Numbered from the stretch's first letter, positions 42,401-51,304 are shown. The stretch is DNA of 64,000 bases from Ottelia alismoides (GCA_037367405.1 JAZKJV010011400.1:3718501-3782500); one strand, 5' to 3'. The notes: generated by a model not told the origin, from the letters alone. A program made the numbers and translations.

Positions 42401-43127
42401 TATCTGGGATACGGACACCGGCTACTTGCTCCGCGAATTGACAGGCCATACCAACGAGGTGATGAAGGTGGCCTATAGTCCTGATGGAAGAACGATCGCG
42501 ACTTCGTCGCTCGACTTCACCGCCAGGCTGTGGGATGCGGCCAATGGTCGTTTGTTGCATCGCATGCAGCATCAAGGCGAAGTCTTGGACATCGCGTTCA
42601 GTCGCGATTGCAAACGGGTGGCGACGGGCTCTCGCGATCGCACGGCGGTGCTCTGGGATGTCTTGACGGGTAAACCAACTGCCAAGGAGTTACTGCATAC
42701 TCAAGGTGTTCGCAATGTCCAGTTTCATCCCCACGGACCTGAGTTACTGACATGTTCGTTTGACGGCTTGAGATTGTGGGATTCTGTTTCCGGCAACCCG
42801 CTAACAGTGAACATCCCACAGCAACTAGCGGCAGGTACTGGTTTTCAATCGAGCAGCACGTGTGGAGCGTTTTCGCCGGATGGAAACGTTGTCGCGCGCG
42901 GTACAGATGCATACGAGGCGGTCATGTGGCGTTTTTCCAAAACAACTCAACCAGCCCCAGACTGGTTCATCGACCTGTTGGAAGCGGTAGCCGGTCAGCG
43001 CATGTCCGCTCATGACCGCCAGCCCCAGCCGGTCAGCTCGGAGGTCTTTCTCGAACTCAAGCACCGCATTCTGGGCTCCAACGAAACTGACTATTACACC
43101 GTCTGGGCCCAACGCTGGCTCGAGTAG
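39471..43127 (+). CDS. Transmembrane Ser/Thr protein kinase with WD40 repeats
   Basis: The 1,218-residue protein has four parts. Residues 10-40 carry two CxxC pairs (CPTC, CMAC), a likely small zinc ribbon. Residues about 75-350 are a complete Hanks-type kinase: glycine loop IARGGMGVVYLAR, VAVKLI with the ATP-binding Lys, HRDIKPSN near 207, SDFGLAK near 229 and MGTPGYLPPEQ. A hydrophobic segment at about 378-399 (AALLVALLATLLIGTFISAW) is a single membrane pass. From about 467 to 1190 come more than ten WD40 repeats with VWD or LWD ends, forming one or two propellers, probably outside the membrane. This is a common planctomycete receptor-like kinase design. It is divergent from a sigma-factor gene, which suggests joint signalling. 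All catalytic residues are present. The ribosome-binding site at the ATG is weak. Confidence 0.92.
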   Translation: MTPGNPSNSPANSCPTCAHTMPIGRSGNCMACSLSLLQLGLLDRTSTFAHTDVGQVDAAATTHDLMASEGVISKFDDYELIREIARGGMGVVYLARQVSLQRNVAVKLILAGQLATPESVQRFRREAEAAARLQHPGIVQIYDIGEFESQHYFSMEYIEGASLAECMNDFCLRRSGSRAERQARELTIAELIMKVAQAIDYAHQRGVLHRDIKPSNILLDEQGQPHLSDFGLAKLAGHERTSLTSIHAVMGTPGYLPPEQIAGTADQVTITSDVYSIGATLYELLTGRPPFVGATAFETMWMAAKEDVLPPRSLNPLISRDLETIALRCLEKKPEHRHPSAAALAEELQRFLRHEPILSRRVTYLESTWRTARRYPRSAALLVALLATLLIGTFISAWQWNRAEKSNQTLTESIEHLEWTAIDDLITQGESSRALAMVSRLLRDNPGNWKAAMFAMSMLEQKPFALPAAPTIRHASNMNLSVARLSQDGKLIVTACVDGTAQVWHAQNSTAAGEPMQHEGPVTWAEFHPAGSLVATCSRDGVTRLWDVATSLPSAIPYQIGEPVEKISFSQDGSRLLVQSSHKLAVLDGRTGLLILGPFIHSGKIVAARLLPDGRSFFCAEKNGERSKITVRETQRGEVTASLEPGDIRHADLSHDMRQVVVVTGQGSAWVADFPELKQKQSIAGSTMELQLAAFDPSGKLFSTVSKNLWVRVWSSQTALPVSDRLPHYYVIGGATFTKAGNRLITWSEDSLVNVWDLENGRRACEPLRHSNRVVFAEHDTCQSQELVLATLSHHGTFEVGQRLGSAQLWNIRPPQAASVKKLGIDPRTFDAVRFSPDGRYLVVGNTSQELRVYDAVTGEAVADPLPISGSAWGIVFTSDSQKLIITTNGGKIQYFSLPDGRQLREPIQLPQTIQSVETTADGKRFATASTDGFVRLWELDTGKLLLEISHGAGVNSLAFSPDGQQLASAGENHIVRIWDTDTGYLLRELTGHTNEVMKVAYSPDGRTIATSSLDFTARLWDAANGRLLHRMQHQGEVLDIAFSRDCKRVATGSRDRTAVLWDVLTGKPTAKELLHTQGVRNVQFHPHGPELLTCSFDGLRLWDSVSGNPLTVNIPQQLAAGTGFQSSSTCGAFSPDGNVVARGTDAYEAVMWRFSKTTQPAPDWFIDLLEAVAGQRMSAHDRQPQPVSSEVFLELKHRILGSNETDYYTVWAQRWLE

Positions 43128-43187
43128 TCCGATAGCATACCTGCATCAACGCCGTCCGCTACATCGCTGGTGCCTTGAGTGAGCCAA

Positions 43188-43898
43188 TCAGGTGGGAGCG
43201 GTCAACAGGTGAAAGTTCCAGACGGCTCTCTTGACGGTTTCGAACATGTCATAGGCCTGATGATGATAAACTCCATCGGGCATTTCGATGTTGGAGTCGG
43301 CCTGTTCTTGGGACCCCCAGTGACCGCCTACCTGAGCGACCAGGTTATTCCACTCCAGTTCCCATTTCACATATACGTTCAGCCAAGAATAAACATTGGG
43401 TGGTTTAGCCTTCTGCCACTGAAAGTGAGCGCCAGGAGAGACCGCATCAAGAGTGACAACCAGCTCGATGCCAAAGCCCTCTCCCTTGGCATTCACGGCT
43501 TCGGCTACATCGATAGCCGTGTCTCCACCGAAGCTGTGTCCGACCAGGCAGACAGGTACCTGAGGATCCTCTCTGGCTTCGCGAAGAATGTGGTTGACTG
43601 CTTCTTTGGTCGCGTCCCAAGTGTAAAAGAAGGGACGATGAGAAGCGTGTTTGTAGTCGTCGTGAACTCGTTTTAAGTTGTTGTGGCCCTCATTCTTCCA
43701 AGAGATGAAGAGTTTGCCGAGCAGTGAGTCTGCATCCCAAGCGCCACCAAAGAATACAACCATAGGCAGACTCTTGGATCCGGCAGCGCTGCTGTTTCCA
43801 AGCAACCCAGGATCGATAGACTTGCTGCGATTCAAGGTTCCCAAGTCGATGGAGGTTGAATGACGCGAACCGATCGGGCCTGGAACTCGGCTTCCCAT
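43188..43898 (-). CDS. Small alpha/beta hydrolase
   Basis: The protein has VVFFGGAWD (oxyanion-side strand), CLVGHSFGGDTA with nucleophile Ser122, and VVTLDAVSPG (likely acid strand), the layout of alpha/beta hydrolases of the lipase/thioesterase kind; a His near the C-terminus (YHHQAYDM) may complete the triad. The frame is open up to 44048, but I choose the ATG at 43898 (236 residues) since GGGAG lies eight bases upstream and the earlier codons have non-protein-like composition. No signal peptide is evident with this start. It converges with the kinase gene and stands alone; substrate unknown. Confidence 0.7.
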   Translation of the reverse strand: MGSRVPGPIGSRHSTSIDLGTLNRSKSIDPGLLGNSSAAGSKSLPMVVFFGGAWDADSLLGKLFISWKNEGHNNLKRVHDDYKHASHRPFFYTWDATKEAVNHILREAREDPQVPVCLVGHSFGGDTAIDVAEAVNAKGEGFGIELVVTLDAVSPGAHFQWQKAKPPNVYSWLNVYVKWELEWNNLVAQVGGHWGSQEQADSNIEMPDGVYHHQAYDMFETVKRAVWNFHLLTAPT

Positions 43899-44241
43899 AA
43901 ATGCTGCTCCCAGTCTAGGGCAAGTGCAATAGGACACATTACGAGGTTGCGTATCGCATGCTGCTCGTCTCCGCTGGCCCGAGGACAGAAGTAAACGCTC
44001 GAACTTCAGCATTGGGCGGCTCCACCATACATTGTCGGTGGCAGGCATTCCAAGATAAACGATTCACGATTGCTTGCGAACCGGCGGTACGCAGCGAATC
44101 GCCGACGATTTTAATCCGGTCGGCATCCAGACTCGAACCCGAAGTCATGGCTCTTCCAGAAGTGGCCTGCTCGCGAGATCTGGTGGGCATTGATCAATGT
44201 GGTTTTGTCGTGAGCTGCCGACTTGGATCGCGTTGCGTAGC
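43899..44241. other. Intergenic stretch without a convincing gene
   Basis: Minus-strand frames remain open here but lack start signals and recognisable motifs. Nothing beyond the promoter area of the hydrolase gene is supported. Confidence 0.4.
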
Positions 44242-44334
44242 GAGTCCACCGTCTGGTGACGGTGGCTACAAAGAGTCCACCGTCTGGCGACGGTGGCTAC
44301 AAAGAATTCGACGTCAGGTGACGGTGGCTACGGG
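44242..44334. repeat. Three tandem 31-bp REP-like units
   Basis: Units at 44242-44272, 44273-44303 and 44304-44334 have the form GAGTCCACCGTCTGG then (T/C)GACGGTGGCTACAAA; the third is diverged at its 5' end. Each is a CCACCG...CGGTGG palindrome. The array begins a few bases past the stop of the subtilase-like gene and might act in transcription termination or be remnants of small mobile palindromes. There are no unique spacers, so it is not a CRISPR. Confidence 0.88.
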
Positions 44335-44339
44335 TGCGC

Positions 44340-47300
44340 TTAGTTCTTCAGCGCGGGCTCCAGCGATTCAAACTCGGAGAATACAGCATCGACGGTGCGG
44401 GCTGCCGGTTTGGTATTGATGATGGAGAGCGAAGCGGCTGAGGCTAACGTGTTGCCAGTGGGCAAAGCCGTGGTGGGAAGAGTTGCACCGGTACGAGCTT
44501 GAACGCTGCGCGAAGGTGAGTTGCGCGTCTCGGTTTTTGTATCCAGGCCTGTGCCTAAAGTGATGGGTGGAGCCAACTGCGAGCCCCAGCCTGAACCAGA
44601 ACCTGGCGGTAAGGTGACGCTGCCCTCCTCTGCTGAGCCTGCTGGCGGCATCGTGAGATTACGCAAGCTGCGCCCAGCGTTGACACTGTTACGAATGGCC
44701 ACACCGTCCGCGTTGAGAATGAAGCGATTCTTGTCTACGTCGCGAGGATTGTTGATCGCAGCGACACCACCGATTGGGTTGATCAAACTCAAGTCGGCAT
44801 TGTTGACGAAGTAGGCATTGCTGATGGATACATTCGCATCGAGTTCACCTTGAAGATGGCCGATGTAATACACCTGAGTCGCGGCCAGACCAGTGTTGGC
44901 CGAGTTGAGCACTTGAAGCTGCAGCCATCTGTTGGCGATGGCGTTATTGGCCCATTCCAAACGCACGCGAGCTGGCGTGGTGGCGCTGGCTGGGGTCACG
45001 AATATTCCCGTGGGTGCCGGAGCGGCAGCCCAACTACTGGGCGGGTTCGTAGCTTCGTTAAACAAACCTTGAGGGCTCATGCGAAATACAAAGTCCGCAG
45101 CCGTTAGCGTACTGCCGGGCATACGCGCGATGTCCAGCACCAAACCGTTGATGCCCAAGGTGGTGTTGAGCAGATTCGTATAGTTGAGGCTCACCGCCGT
45201 CGAACCTGGCTTGCCCAGTTGCTTGGAACTGTCAATGCCCGCAGCCACTCCGGCAGCCGCAAACGCACTGCCTTTATAGAACACGTTGGTGCTCGCTACG
45301 GCTACCACCGCGGTCATGTTAACCGTTATGGGCGCGGTGACCGAGACAGTTCCATCGCTCACGCTGGCAGTCAAGTTGTAAATGGGCGTGAGCACCGCGT
45401 TGAAGCTGGCCGTGGGAGACACGGTAATCGCGCCACTTGACGGGTTGATCACGAAATTGCTGGCACCAGTACCACTCAGGCTGTAGGTCAGCACGTCACC
45501 CAAGTTCGCATCGGTTGCCGAAACACCACCGACAGGAGCCCCGCTGGTGGCCGTTTCTGCCAGCGAAAATGCGTAACTGGCCTGGCCGAAAACCGGGGCC
45601 ACGTTGGGCGCCTTGGCAACCGAAATGTTATCGAAGGCCATGCCGTCGGCTACGATTGGTGCGTTATCGAACTGTTGGAACTTGATGCGCACATGGTTAC
45701 CCAGCGTCAGCCCGTTGGCCAAGGCAAATTGACTCAAATTGAACTTACGAGTGGTGAAGGTCGAGGTTGAGTTGGTGCCGGTCAAGCTGATCAGGCGGAA
45801 CCAGTTGGTGCCGTCCACGCTCAAGGCGACTCCATCAGATGGATTGCTGCCGGTGAACGTAGCTGGCATCGGATTGTCTTCGTCAGCGTACTCGCGCTGA
45901 TCAAAGCTGAGCTCGATATCGGGCACGCCGGTGGCATCAAAATGCAGCACGGCTTCGTTGAGCGAATTGAGGCCGCTGGCGCTGAAGAAGGTATCCATCA
46001 CCAACTGGTTGTTACCATCGTTAGCCAGCGACAGTACTCGAGCGCGACCATTGACGTTCGTGCTTACCTCCCACCGGTTACTCATGCCCGAGGAAAAGTC
46101 TTCAGTGACCGGCAAGCCCGGGGTGGCGACTGTGGGGAAGACAGCTGTGAAGGCGTTGACCAGGCCCACGCCCGTGACATTGTCTGCCCCAGGCGCCGCA
46201 ATATCGATCGCGGTCTGCTTCATACGGGCGTAGACCGCAGCAGCATCAAAGCCAGGGTTGGCTTGACGTACGATGGCAGCAACGGCGGCCGCGTGTGGCG
46301 CGGCGGCCGAAGTACCGAAGAAGTTGGGACGTCCATCCCCTTCGGCATCGCCACCAAAGAACGTGTTGTTCGCACCATCGGTGGCCGTCATATCAGGCTT
46401 GGCGCGAACGGTCTCTGGAATCGGAGTACCGTTGGCTGCAAACAGAAAGGTTGCGGGACCAATCGAGGTAAAGCTCTCCGGAGTTTTCTGATTGAAGTAG
46501 GGAGCAGCTCCTACCGACATGGCGCCTTCGGCTGCGGAGTGAGGTGTGATGGTGGGGCTATTGGTGTCGTACTCAATCGTATTGATTGGCCCGGAGTTGT
46601 TAGCACCAAAGTTGACCCACTTGATGCGACCTGGATTGGGGCCGGAGAAATGGTCGATGATGATCTCGTAGGTCCGTGCCGCGCCGGTAGTATTGGTGAA
46701 ACTGAAAATGTCCACCGGTTCATCCGAAGCGATGGCATCACTAGCAGCTAAGGCTACCAACTGGTTGGTTAGCTGATCGACCAGGTAAATGTCCAGGTCC
46801 GTGTTCACGCTGGCGAAAAACGGTGAATCCCATTGCAGTCCAATCAACGCTCGCTGGTTATTGTTGAGCGTTATGGATTGACGGAAATCGGTTCCAGCGC
46901 CAGGATCCAAGTCCAGGGCGGTAGAAATTGTCACCGATGAGACACCAAAGTTGGCGGCACCAAATGTTACCGAGCCAGTGGTGAAAGGTCCGGAACGTTC
47001 GTAGGCCTGGTCGGACAAATTGCCAGCCGAGGAAAAGTAGGCGACGTCGGAGTTTTGAACGACATTGTTAATCGCCTGAGCAATGATGCCGTCTTGGAAA
47101 TAAGGTTCCGCAAAGTAAAAAACGTCGTCGGTGATGACGTCGGCATTAAAGGTCGTAGCCAAAGCATTGATGTTGGCAGCAAATCCGGCTTGACCACCGA
47201 TGAAGGCGGTGGCAAAGCCGAGCGTGGCCGCCGGTGCCACATCGTGTATCAATTGCAGCATAGCGCGACCCTCATCGCTGCCACCACTGCCCAGGTCTTG

Positions 47301-47978
47301 AATGACTTGGATACCGGTCGGCAGATCACCACTGGCAATATCAGCGGCAGCGCCATTGAGATTGTTGTAACTGTCGCTCAGTACCCCAATGCGGACGCCA
47401 GCGCCGTCATAACCGGCTGGCAACAGTTGCCGTAAGCGTGCTGACTGCAGCACCGTGTCGGCTTCGCTGGTGACCGCGCCTACGCTGGTCTGTGGCCGAT
47501 AGTTGGGAGTTACCCCAACACTCATACCTGTTAGGGCTGTCTTCAGATTGGCGATGCTTCCCACCGACAGGAAACCATCGACTGTCCTGCGCGCCAGGTC
47601 GACATGTAATGGCTCGAAACCTAACTCGGCTGCTTTGGCTACTACCGCGGCCACATCTTCACCTGAGAAGTGAACGTCGATGCGACCCAACTCGTCGTAC
47701 ATCAAATAGTCCGACATCCCATTACCGGCGACGGATGAATCAACCACTGCAATCAACTCTTTCGAGATGGCCGATTTCTGAAAGTACTCGTCAGGTGAGG
47801 CCATGAGCTGGCGGGTCATCAGGCCATTAGTCGAGTTGGTTGAAGCTCCAAAATCCGCTGCCATGAGGGTTCGATGTTCTAGTAGCTCGATGTGAAATAG
47901 GCGGCGTTTGCGATTGGCCAGGCGGGAGGATCGGCTTCGGCTTACGAAAGTCTTGGAGTACATTGAGAATACCGTCAT
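44340..47978 (-). CDS. Exported subtilase-like (S8) protein with cadherin-like and dockerin-like parts
   Basis: From the preferred ATG at 47978 the protein has 1,212 residues (the frame is open to 48104). Residues 27-42 (LFHIELLEHRTLMAAD) are an LEPR-XLL-like targeting segment. The peptidase part has GVRIGVLSDSYN with Asp202, GSDEGRAMLQLIHDVAPAA where an HGT-type His is expected but Glu236 stands, an SSAGN oxyanion-type motif, and GTSAAAPHAAAVAAI with Ser557. A jelly-roll-like beta domain follows (about 600-760), then a cadherin-like repeat (VAPVFGQASYAFSLAE...), a beta domain with RVRLEWAN, and a dockerin-like end with DVDKNRFILNADGVAIRNS. Expected location: cell surface or outside. It may cleave peptides with a Ser-Glu-Asp triad as in sedolisins, or be inactive; this is inference. 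The start was chosen to place the basic LEPR region near the N-terminus. Confidence 0.8.
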   Translation of the reverse strand: MTVFSMYSKTFVSRSRSSRLANRKRRLFHIELLEHRTLMAADFGASTNSTNGLMTRQLMASPDEYFQKSAISKELIAVVDSSVAGNGMSDYLMYDELGRIDVHFSGEDVAAVVAKAAELGFEPLHVDLARRTVDGFLSVGSIANLKTALTGMSVGVTPNYRPQTSVGAVTSEADTVLQSARLRQLLPAGYDGAGVRIGVLSDSYNNLNGAAADIASGDLPTGIQVIQDLGSGGSDEGRAMLQLIHDVAPAATLGFATAFIGGQAGFAANINALATTFNADVITDDVFYFAEPYFQDGIIAQAINNVVQNSDVAYFSSAGNLSDQAYERSGPFTTGSVTFGAANFGVSSVTISTALDLDPGAGTDFRQSITLNNNQRALIGLQWDSPFFASVNTDLDIYLVDQLTNQLVALAASDAIASDEPVDIFSFTNTTGAARTYEIIIDHFSGPNPGRIKWVNFGANNSGPINTIEYDTNSPTITPHSAAEGAMSVGAAPYFNQKTPESFTSIGPATFLFAANGTPIPETVRAKPDMTATDGANNTFFGGDAEGDGRPNFFGTSAAAPHAAAVAAIVRQANPGFDAAAVYARMKQTAIDIAAPGADNVTGVGLVNAFTAVFPTVATPGLPVTEDFSSGMSNRWEVSTNVNGRARVLSLANDGNNQLVMDTFFSASGLNSLNEAVLHFDATGVPDIELSFDQREYADEDNPMPATFTGSNPSDGVALSVDGTNWFRLISLTGTNSTSTFTTRKFNLSQFALANGLTLGNHVRIKFQQFDNAPIVADGMAFDNISVAKAPNVAPVFGQASYAFSLAETATSGAPVGGVSATDANLGDVLTYSLSGTGASNFVINPSSGAITVSPTASFNAVLTPIYNLTASVSDGTVSVTAPITVNMTAVVAVASTNVFYKGSAFAAAGVAAGIDSSKQLGKPGSTAVSLNYTNLLNTTLGINGLVLDIARMPGSTLTAADFVFRMSPQGLFNEATNPPSSWAAAPAPTGIFVTPASATTPARVRLEWANNAIANRWLQLQVLNSANTGLAATQVYYIGHLQGELDANVSISNAYFVNNADLSLINPIGGVAAINNPRDVDKNRFILNADGVAIRNSVNAGRSLRNLTMPPAGSAEEGSVTLPPGSGSGWGSQLAPPITLGTGLDTKTETRNSPSRSVQARTGATLPTTALPTGNTLASAASLSIINTKPAARTVDAVFSEFESLEPALKN

Positions 47979-48247
47979 GAAAGGACCATCAAAGATGTAG
48001 CAACACAGGTACAGGATGAGCTCGTCAACAGAGTCAGCCGAGCTAAATACGTTCAGCCGAGCTAATACGATCGCGTGTGCTTGGGCAAGAAAGAACAGCG
48101 GCACCGCAAAGCTAGGAGAGGCGAGGGGATGAGGACACTGAGTAGTATCCGGTAGACATCTTTATGTTAGCAGTCGCAGGGAAAGTCAATTCCTTCCCCT
48201 CGGGAGGGCGAGGTTTTGACACAGGGGCGCGCAGCAGCCGGCGACTT

Positions 48248-48316
48248 GTAGCCACCGCCTCCCAGACGGTGGACTCTAAAGTTGACGCTGTCCACCGCTT
48301 GGCAGGCGGTGGCTAC
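48248..48316. repeat. Pair of REP-like palindromes in inverted order
   Basis: GTAGCCACCG...CGGTGGACTC at 48248-48276 faces GTCCACCG...CGGTGGCTAC at 48290-48316. Together they make a larger inverted structure upstream of the subtilase-like gene and downstream of the LuxR fragment. The rest of 47979-48345 shows no gene. Confidence 0.8.
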
Positions 48317-48345
48317 GAATACCGCATTCAGCAAACAAAGTTCGA

Positions 48346-48556
48346 TTATTTCGATATACAGTTCGTTCGCTGATCGATCAGTTGCGTCTGTGCGCAGGCA
48401 GACTGGTTGCTGGGCTGGCGTAATCCATGGACCACAGCCAACAGTTCGCCACGGCTAGACACGCCAAAGCGCCTGTAAAGAGCGCGCACATAATCGTTGA
48501 CAGTGTGCGGACTCAATTTCAATTCGCAGGCCACTTCCTTGACCGACAGTCCATAG
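48346..48556 (-). pseudogene. C-terminal fragment of a LuxR-type regulator
   Basis: The minus strand reads YGLSVKEVACELKLSPHTVN followed by DYVRALYRRFGVSSRGELLA, a nearly complete GerE/LuxR helix-turn-helix, then about 25 residues to the stop. Upstream of YGLSV the sequence abruptly becomes WD40-coding in another frame, so receiver or effector domain and the first HTH helix are missing. It is therefore the 3' remnant of a regulator gene joined to kinase sequence by deletion or recombination. No start or ribosome-binding site belongs to it. Confidence 0.8.
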
Positions 48557-50757
48557 GCTCACCCAGTGGCTCGCCTGTAGCTGCCAGCCAAACGCGAGCT
48601 TCGCCAAAGCTACCGCCAGATGGACCACAGCCGGTGACGATGCGCTGGCCATCTTGTGTGAAGTGAGCTTCCCAGGCTGTGTATGGATGCTTTAACTGCA
48701 CCGCCAAACGCTGGCCGGAAACTACATCCCACAACCGCACAATGCCATCGGCGCAGCTTGTCAGAGCGACGTGACTATCGGGCCTGAAGCCAACGAACCA
48801 AACGGGTTCGGAATGAGACCAGGTTTGAGTGACCTGCCCGCTGGCTTGACTCCACAAGCGAACGTCGCCGCCACGCGAGGCCGCCAACCACCATTGATTA
48901 TCGGGACTACATACAATCTCCGTGATCTCGCCGGTGTGCTGCCAACTACATTGGCGGCTGCCCTGCCCCATATTCCAAAGTGTGACCGAGCCATCATCGC
49001 AACCGACACCCACGTGCTTGCAATCGGGCGAAAAACTGAGCGCAGTGACTTTACCTGTGTGCTCCAGTGATGGACCTCGCTGAGTGCCATCGGTTGCCCA
49101 GACCCGAGCGCGGCCGCGCGCATCGCCGGTCAGCAAGCTCGAGCCATCGCGAGAGAATTGCACACGCATCGAGAAGGGCTCTTTGACTGCTGATTTATCG
49201 CAGCCTAGAACCAATGGTCCAGCCTGTCGGCTGCTCAGATCCCAGCAACTCGCCTGACCATCATAGCAACCAGTAACCAGGGTATGACCATCAGTCGTAA
49301 AGGCCAGGCAACTGACATGATGAACATGCCGCAAGTCGGTACCGATTTGCAAGGCATCGCGGGCATGCCAGATGCGAGTCGTGCCATCGAAACTACCGGT
49401 GGCCAACCGGCTGCTATCGGCGCTAAACTGCGAGCAGCGAACTTCGAAGCTGTGCCATCGACCTTGATGAATAATCTGATCATCGGCTAGCGACCACAAA
49501 CAGACATGTCCCGATTGATCACCGGCGAAGGCCAATTGATTGTCAGGACTGATGGCTACGGTTGAAATTGATTTCGGCAACATGTGGGACGGGCCAGTCG
49601 TTCGGCCACTTTGCAAGTCCCATACACGCACTTCACCTTGCTCGGATGTTGTTTGGCACAGTGCCATCTTCGGAACCAGAAGCAAACCGCGTGTCATCGG
49701 GAAAGACAGCCAGGCAAGTAACCGTCTGTTTGTGTCGTATGCTCGAGCGTTGCGTATTGACCAGTGGCCCCCAGCCGGCCAGATTCGTGCTAATGACTCC
49801 TTCAAGAGGGCTGGAAGATTTCTTGGCCAGTTCCAGGCTCTTCTGGAACCACGGCAACCCAGCGCTTACCTCGCCCTTCTCGCACAGATTCAAGGCTCGC
49901 TCGAAGCTCAGCTCAGCGGCTTCCCTCAGGGCGACTCGCTGGTGATAACGAATGTTGAAATAAGCGGTCGTTGAGACCACGGCGGTGGTGCTTAAGGTAA
50001 TCAATAGGACCGGCAACATGGCCGCCAGCGTCGGATTGCGCAGCCCCCATCGCGCGCTCCGCATCACCGGCCCAAGCTGCCGCGTCTTGATTGGTTGGCC
50101 ATCAAGATACCGGGACAATTCAGCTTGCAGTTCATCCGCTGAATCAAACCGTTGATGGGCTTCCTTCTCCAAGCACTTCAAACAAATTGTATTCAAGTCA
50201 CGCGGTACATCGGCGCTGAGCTGACGCGGTCCTGGGGCATCATCGGTCAGCGCCTGGTGTAACACCATGCGCACATTGCCACGGAAAGGTCTTTCCCCGG
50301 TCAGCAGTTCGAACAGCACGACACCTAATGAATAGATGTCTGCGCGATGGTCGACTTTATCTGTTTGCCCTCGAATCTGTTCAGGTGGCATGTATTCAGG
50401 CGTACCGATCAGTTTGCCGTCGCTGGTTAGCGTGGCATCGTGCTCTTGTACCTTGGCTAAACCGAAATCGGTGATCGACAGATTGCCTGCATCGTCGATC
50501 AAGATGTTGGATGGTTTGATGTCGCGATGAATGATGCCTTGGCCATGTGCATAAGCCAAGGCGCCGGCTAGTGTGCGGATCATCGTGGCTGCTTGCTTGG
50601 CGCTTGCGCGGTTGTTGCTTAACCACTCCTGCAGGTTCAGGCCGGGTATATAGTCGGAGACGATGAACACCAGGTCGGCTTCGATGACGACTTCGTGAAT
50701 CGAGACTATGTTGGGATGTCGCAACTGGGCTGTTAGCTGGGCTTCCCTTCTTGGGAC
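48557..50757 (-). pseudogene. Truncated and frameshifted Ser/Thr kinase-WD40 gene
   Basis: Minus-strand coding begins in mid-kinase: REAQLTAQLRHPNIVSIHEV, then HRDIKPSNILI, ITDFGLAKV, GTPEYMPPEQ, a membrane segment (AAMLPVLLITLSTTAVVS) and the first WD40 strand FASGSEDGT, with a stop at 49633. WD40 repeats then continue in another frame (SEQGEVRVWDLQSG and at least eight more) to LAATGEPLGEP at 48557. So the glycine loop and ATP-binding Lys are missing, there is one frameshift near 49660, and the C-terminus is lost at the LuxR junction. It cannot make an active kinase. It is a paralogue of the intact kinase at 39471-43127, not a recent copy of it (sequences differ widely). Confidence 0.85.
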
Positions 50758-50986
50758 TGGCAGCGATCGGAGCCTGGCGACTGGCCAGGCGTCGACGTCG
50801 GTAATCGGCCAGCACGGGAGTAAATTTTCCTGGCCTCGGGATCTTCAACGACAGCGGCAGGCTCTTGTCCACGGCGATGCTGCCCTGATTGACAATCGCC
50901 TGGCCGAATTCCAGAACGCTGGGACCACAGAAGTAGCTACCCAGCGCCAAGGTCATTACGCCGCCCACAATCCACTTCACAACCAT
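50758..50986 (-). pseudogene. N-terminal fragment of a membrane-anchored protein
   Basis: ATG 50986 with AGAAGAG upstream starts MVVKWIVGGVMTLALGSYF, a membrane anchor, and continues AVDKSLPLSLKIPR before losing protein-like character near the kinase junction (about 50752-50760). The segment resembles the start of a family of planctomycete anchored coiled-coil proteins (a Val-Lys-Asp-Ser-Val-Pro-type motif after the anchor), but this is from memory and weak. The reading frame does not match that of the kinase, so it is a broken gene whose start signals now precede kinase sequence. Confidence 0.5.
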
Positions 50987-51211
50987 TTCTCGCTCTTCTA
51001 AGCTCGTTTACAAGTACAACTAGGATCAATGCTGATTCCTGCAGCTGAATCAATGTCATAGAAGCTTTGCTGCTTTTGATTCAGGGCCGTGCTGCCGCAG
51101 CGTCTTTACATCTTCTTGATACGGACGCCGATGGGTTTTACAGCATCTTTACAGGCCACTTGCTTTAATTGGTCGAAGAAAGCTTTACGCGTTTTTCGAC
51201 AGGAGTTGATC
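50987..51211 (+). promoter_or_regulatory. Leader and likely promoter region of the kdp operon
   Basis: This 225-base stretch between the divergent fragment and kdpF has no gene. It contains several CTTTACA/TTTTACA direct repeats (about 51109-51151) in a T-rich context that could be binding sites or -35-like elements, and an imperfect inverted repeat, TGATTCCTGCAGC and GCTGCTTTTGATTCA-like, near 51031-51085. Regulation by KdpD would be expected, but no KdpE site is defined in this phylum. Confidence 0.35.
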
Positions 51212-51304
51212 TTGGATGGCATGTTGGTCTTGGCGGCTTTGGTCGCGGTGGGATTACTGATCTATCTCACAGTAGCTTTGGTCAGGCCGGAGCTGTTCTC
51301 ATGA
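51212..51304 (+). CDS. kdpF: KdpF small membrane subunit
   Basis: A tiny frame reads MLVLAALVAVGLLIYLTVAL then VRPELFS, the classic KdpF shape: one hydrophobic helix followed by an Arg-Pro-Glu-x-Phe end. Two starts fit: TTG at 51212, six bases after GGAG (giving MDG before MLVL), or ATG at 51221. KdpF stabilises the KdpFABC K+-transporting ATPase. Its TGA overlaps the ATG of kdpA (ATGA), indicating translational coupling. Confidence 0.85.
   Translation: MDGMLVLAALVAVGLLIYLTVALVRPELFS

Noticed and set aside
43899..44048. N-terminal extension of the alpha/beta hydrolase to the upstream ATG at 44048
   Set aside because: Composition is not protein-like (Arg/Cys-rich), and the internal ATG at 43898 has a good Shine-Dalgarno.
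44242..44334. CRISPR array
   Set aside because: The units are directly adjacent with no unique spacers and no cas genes are present.
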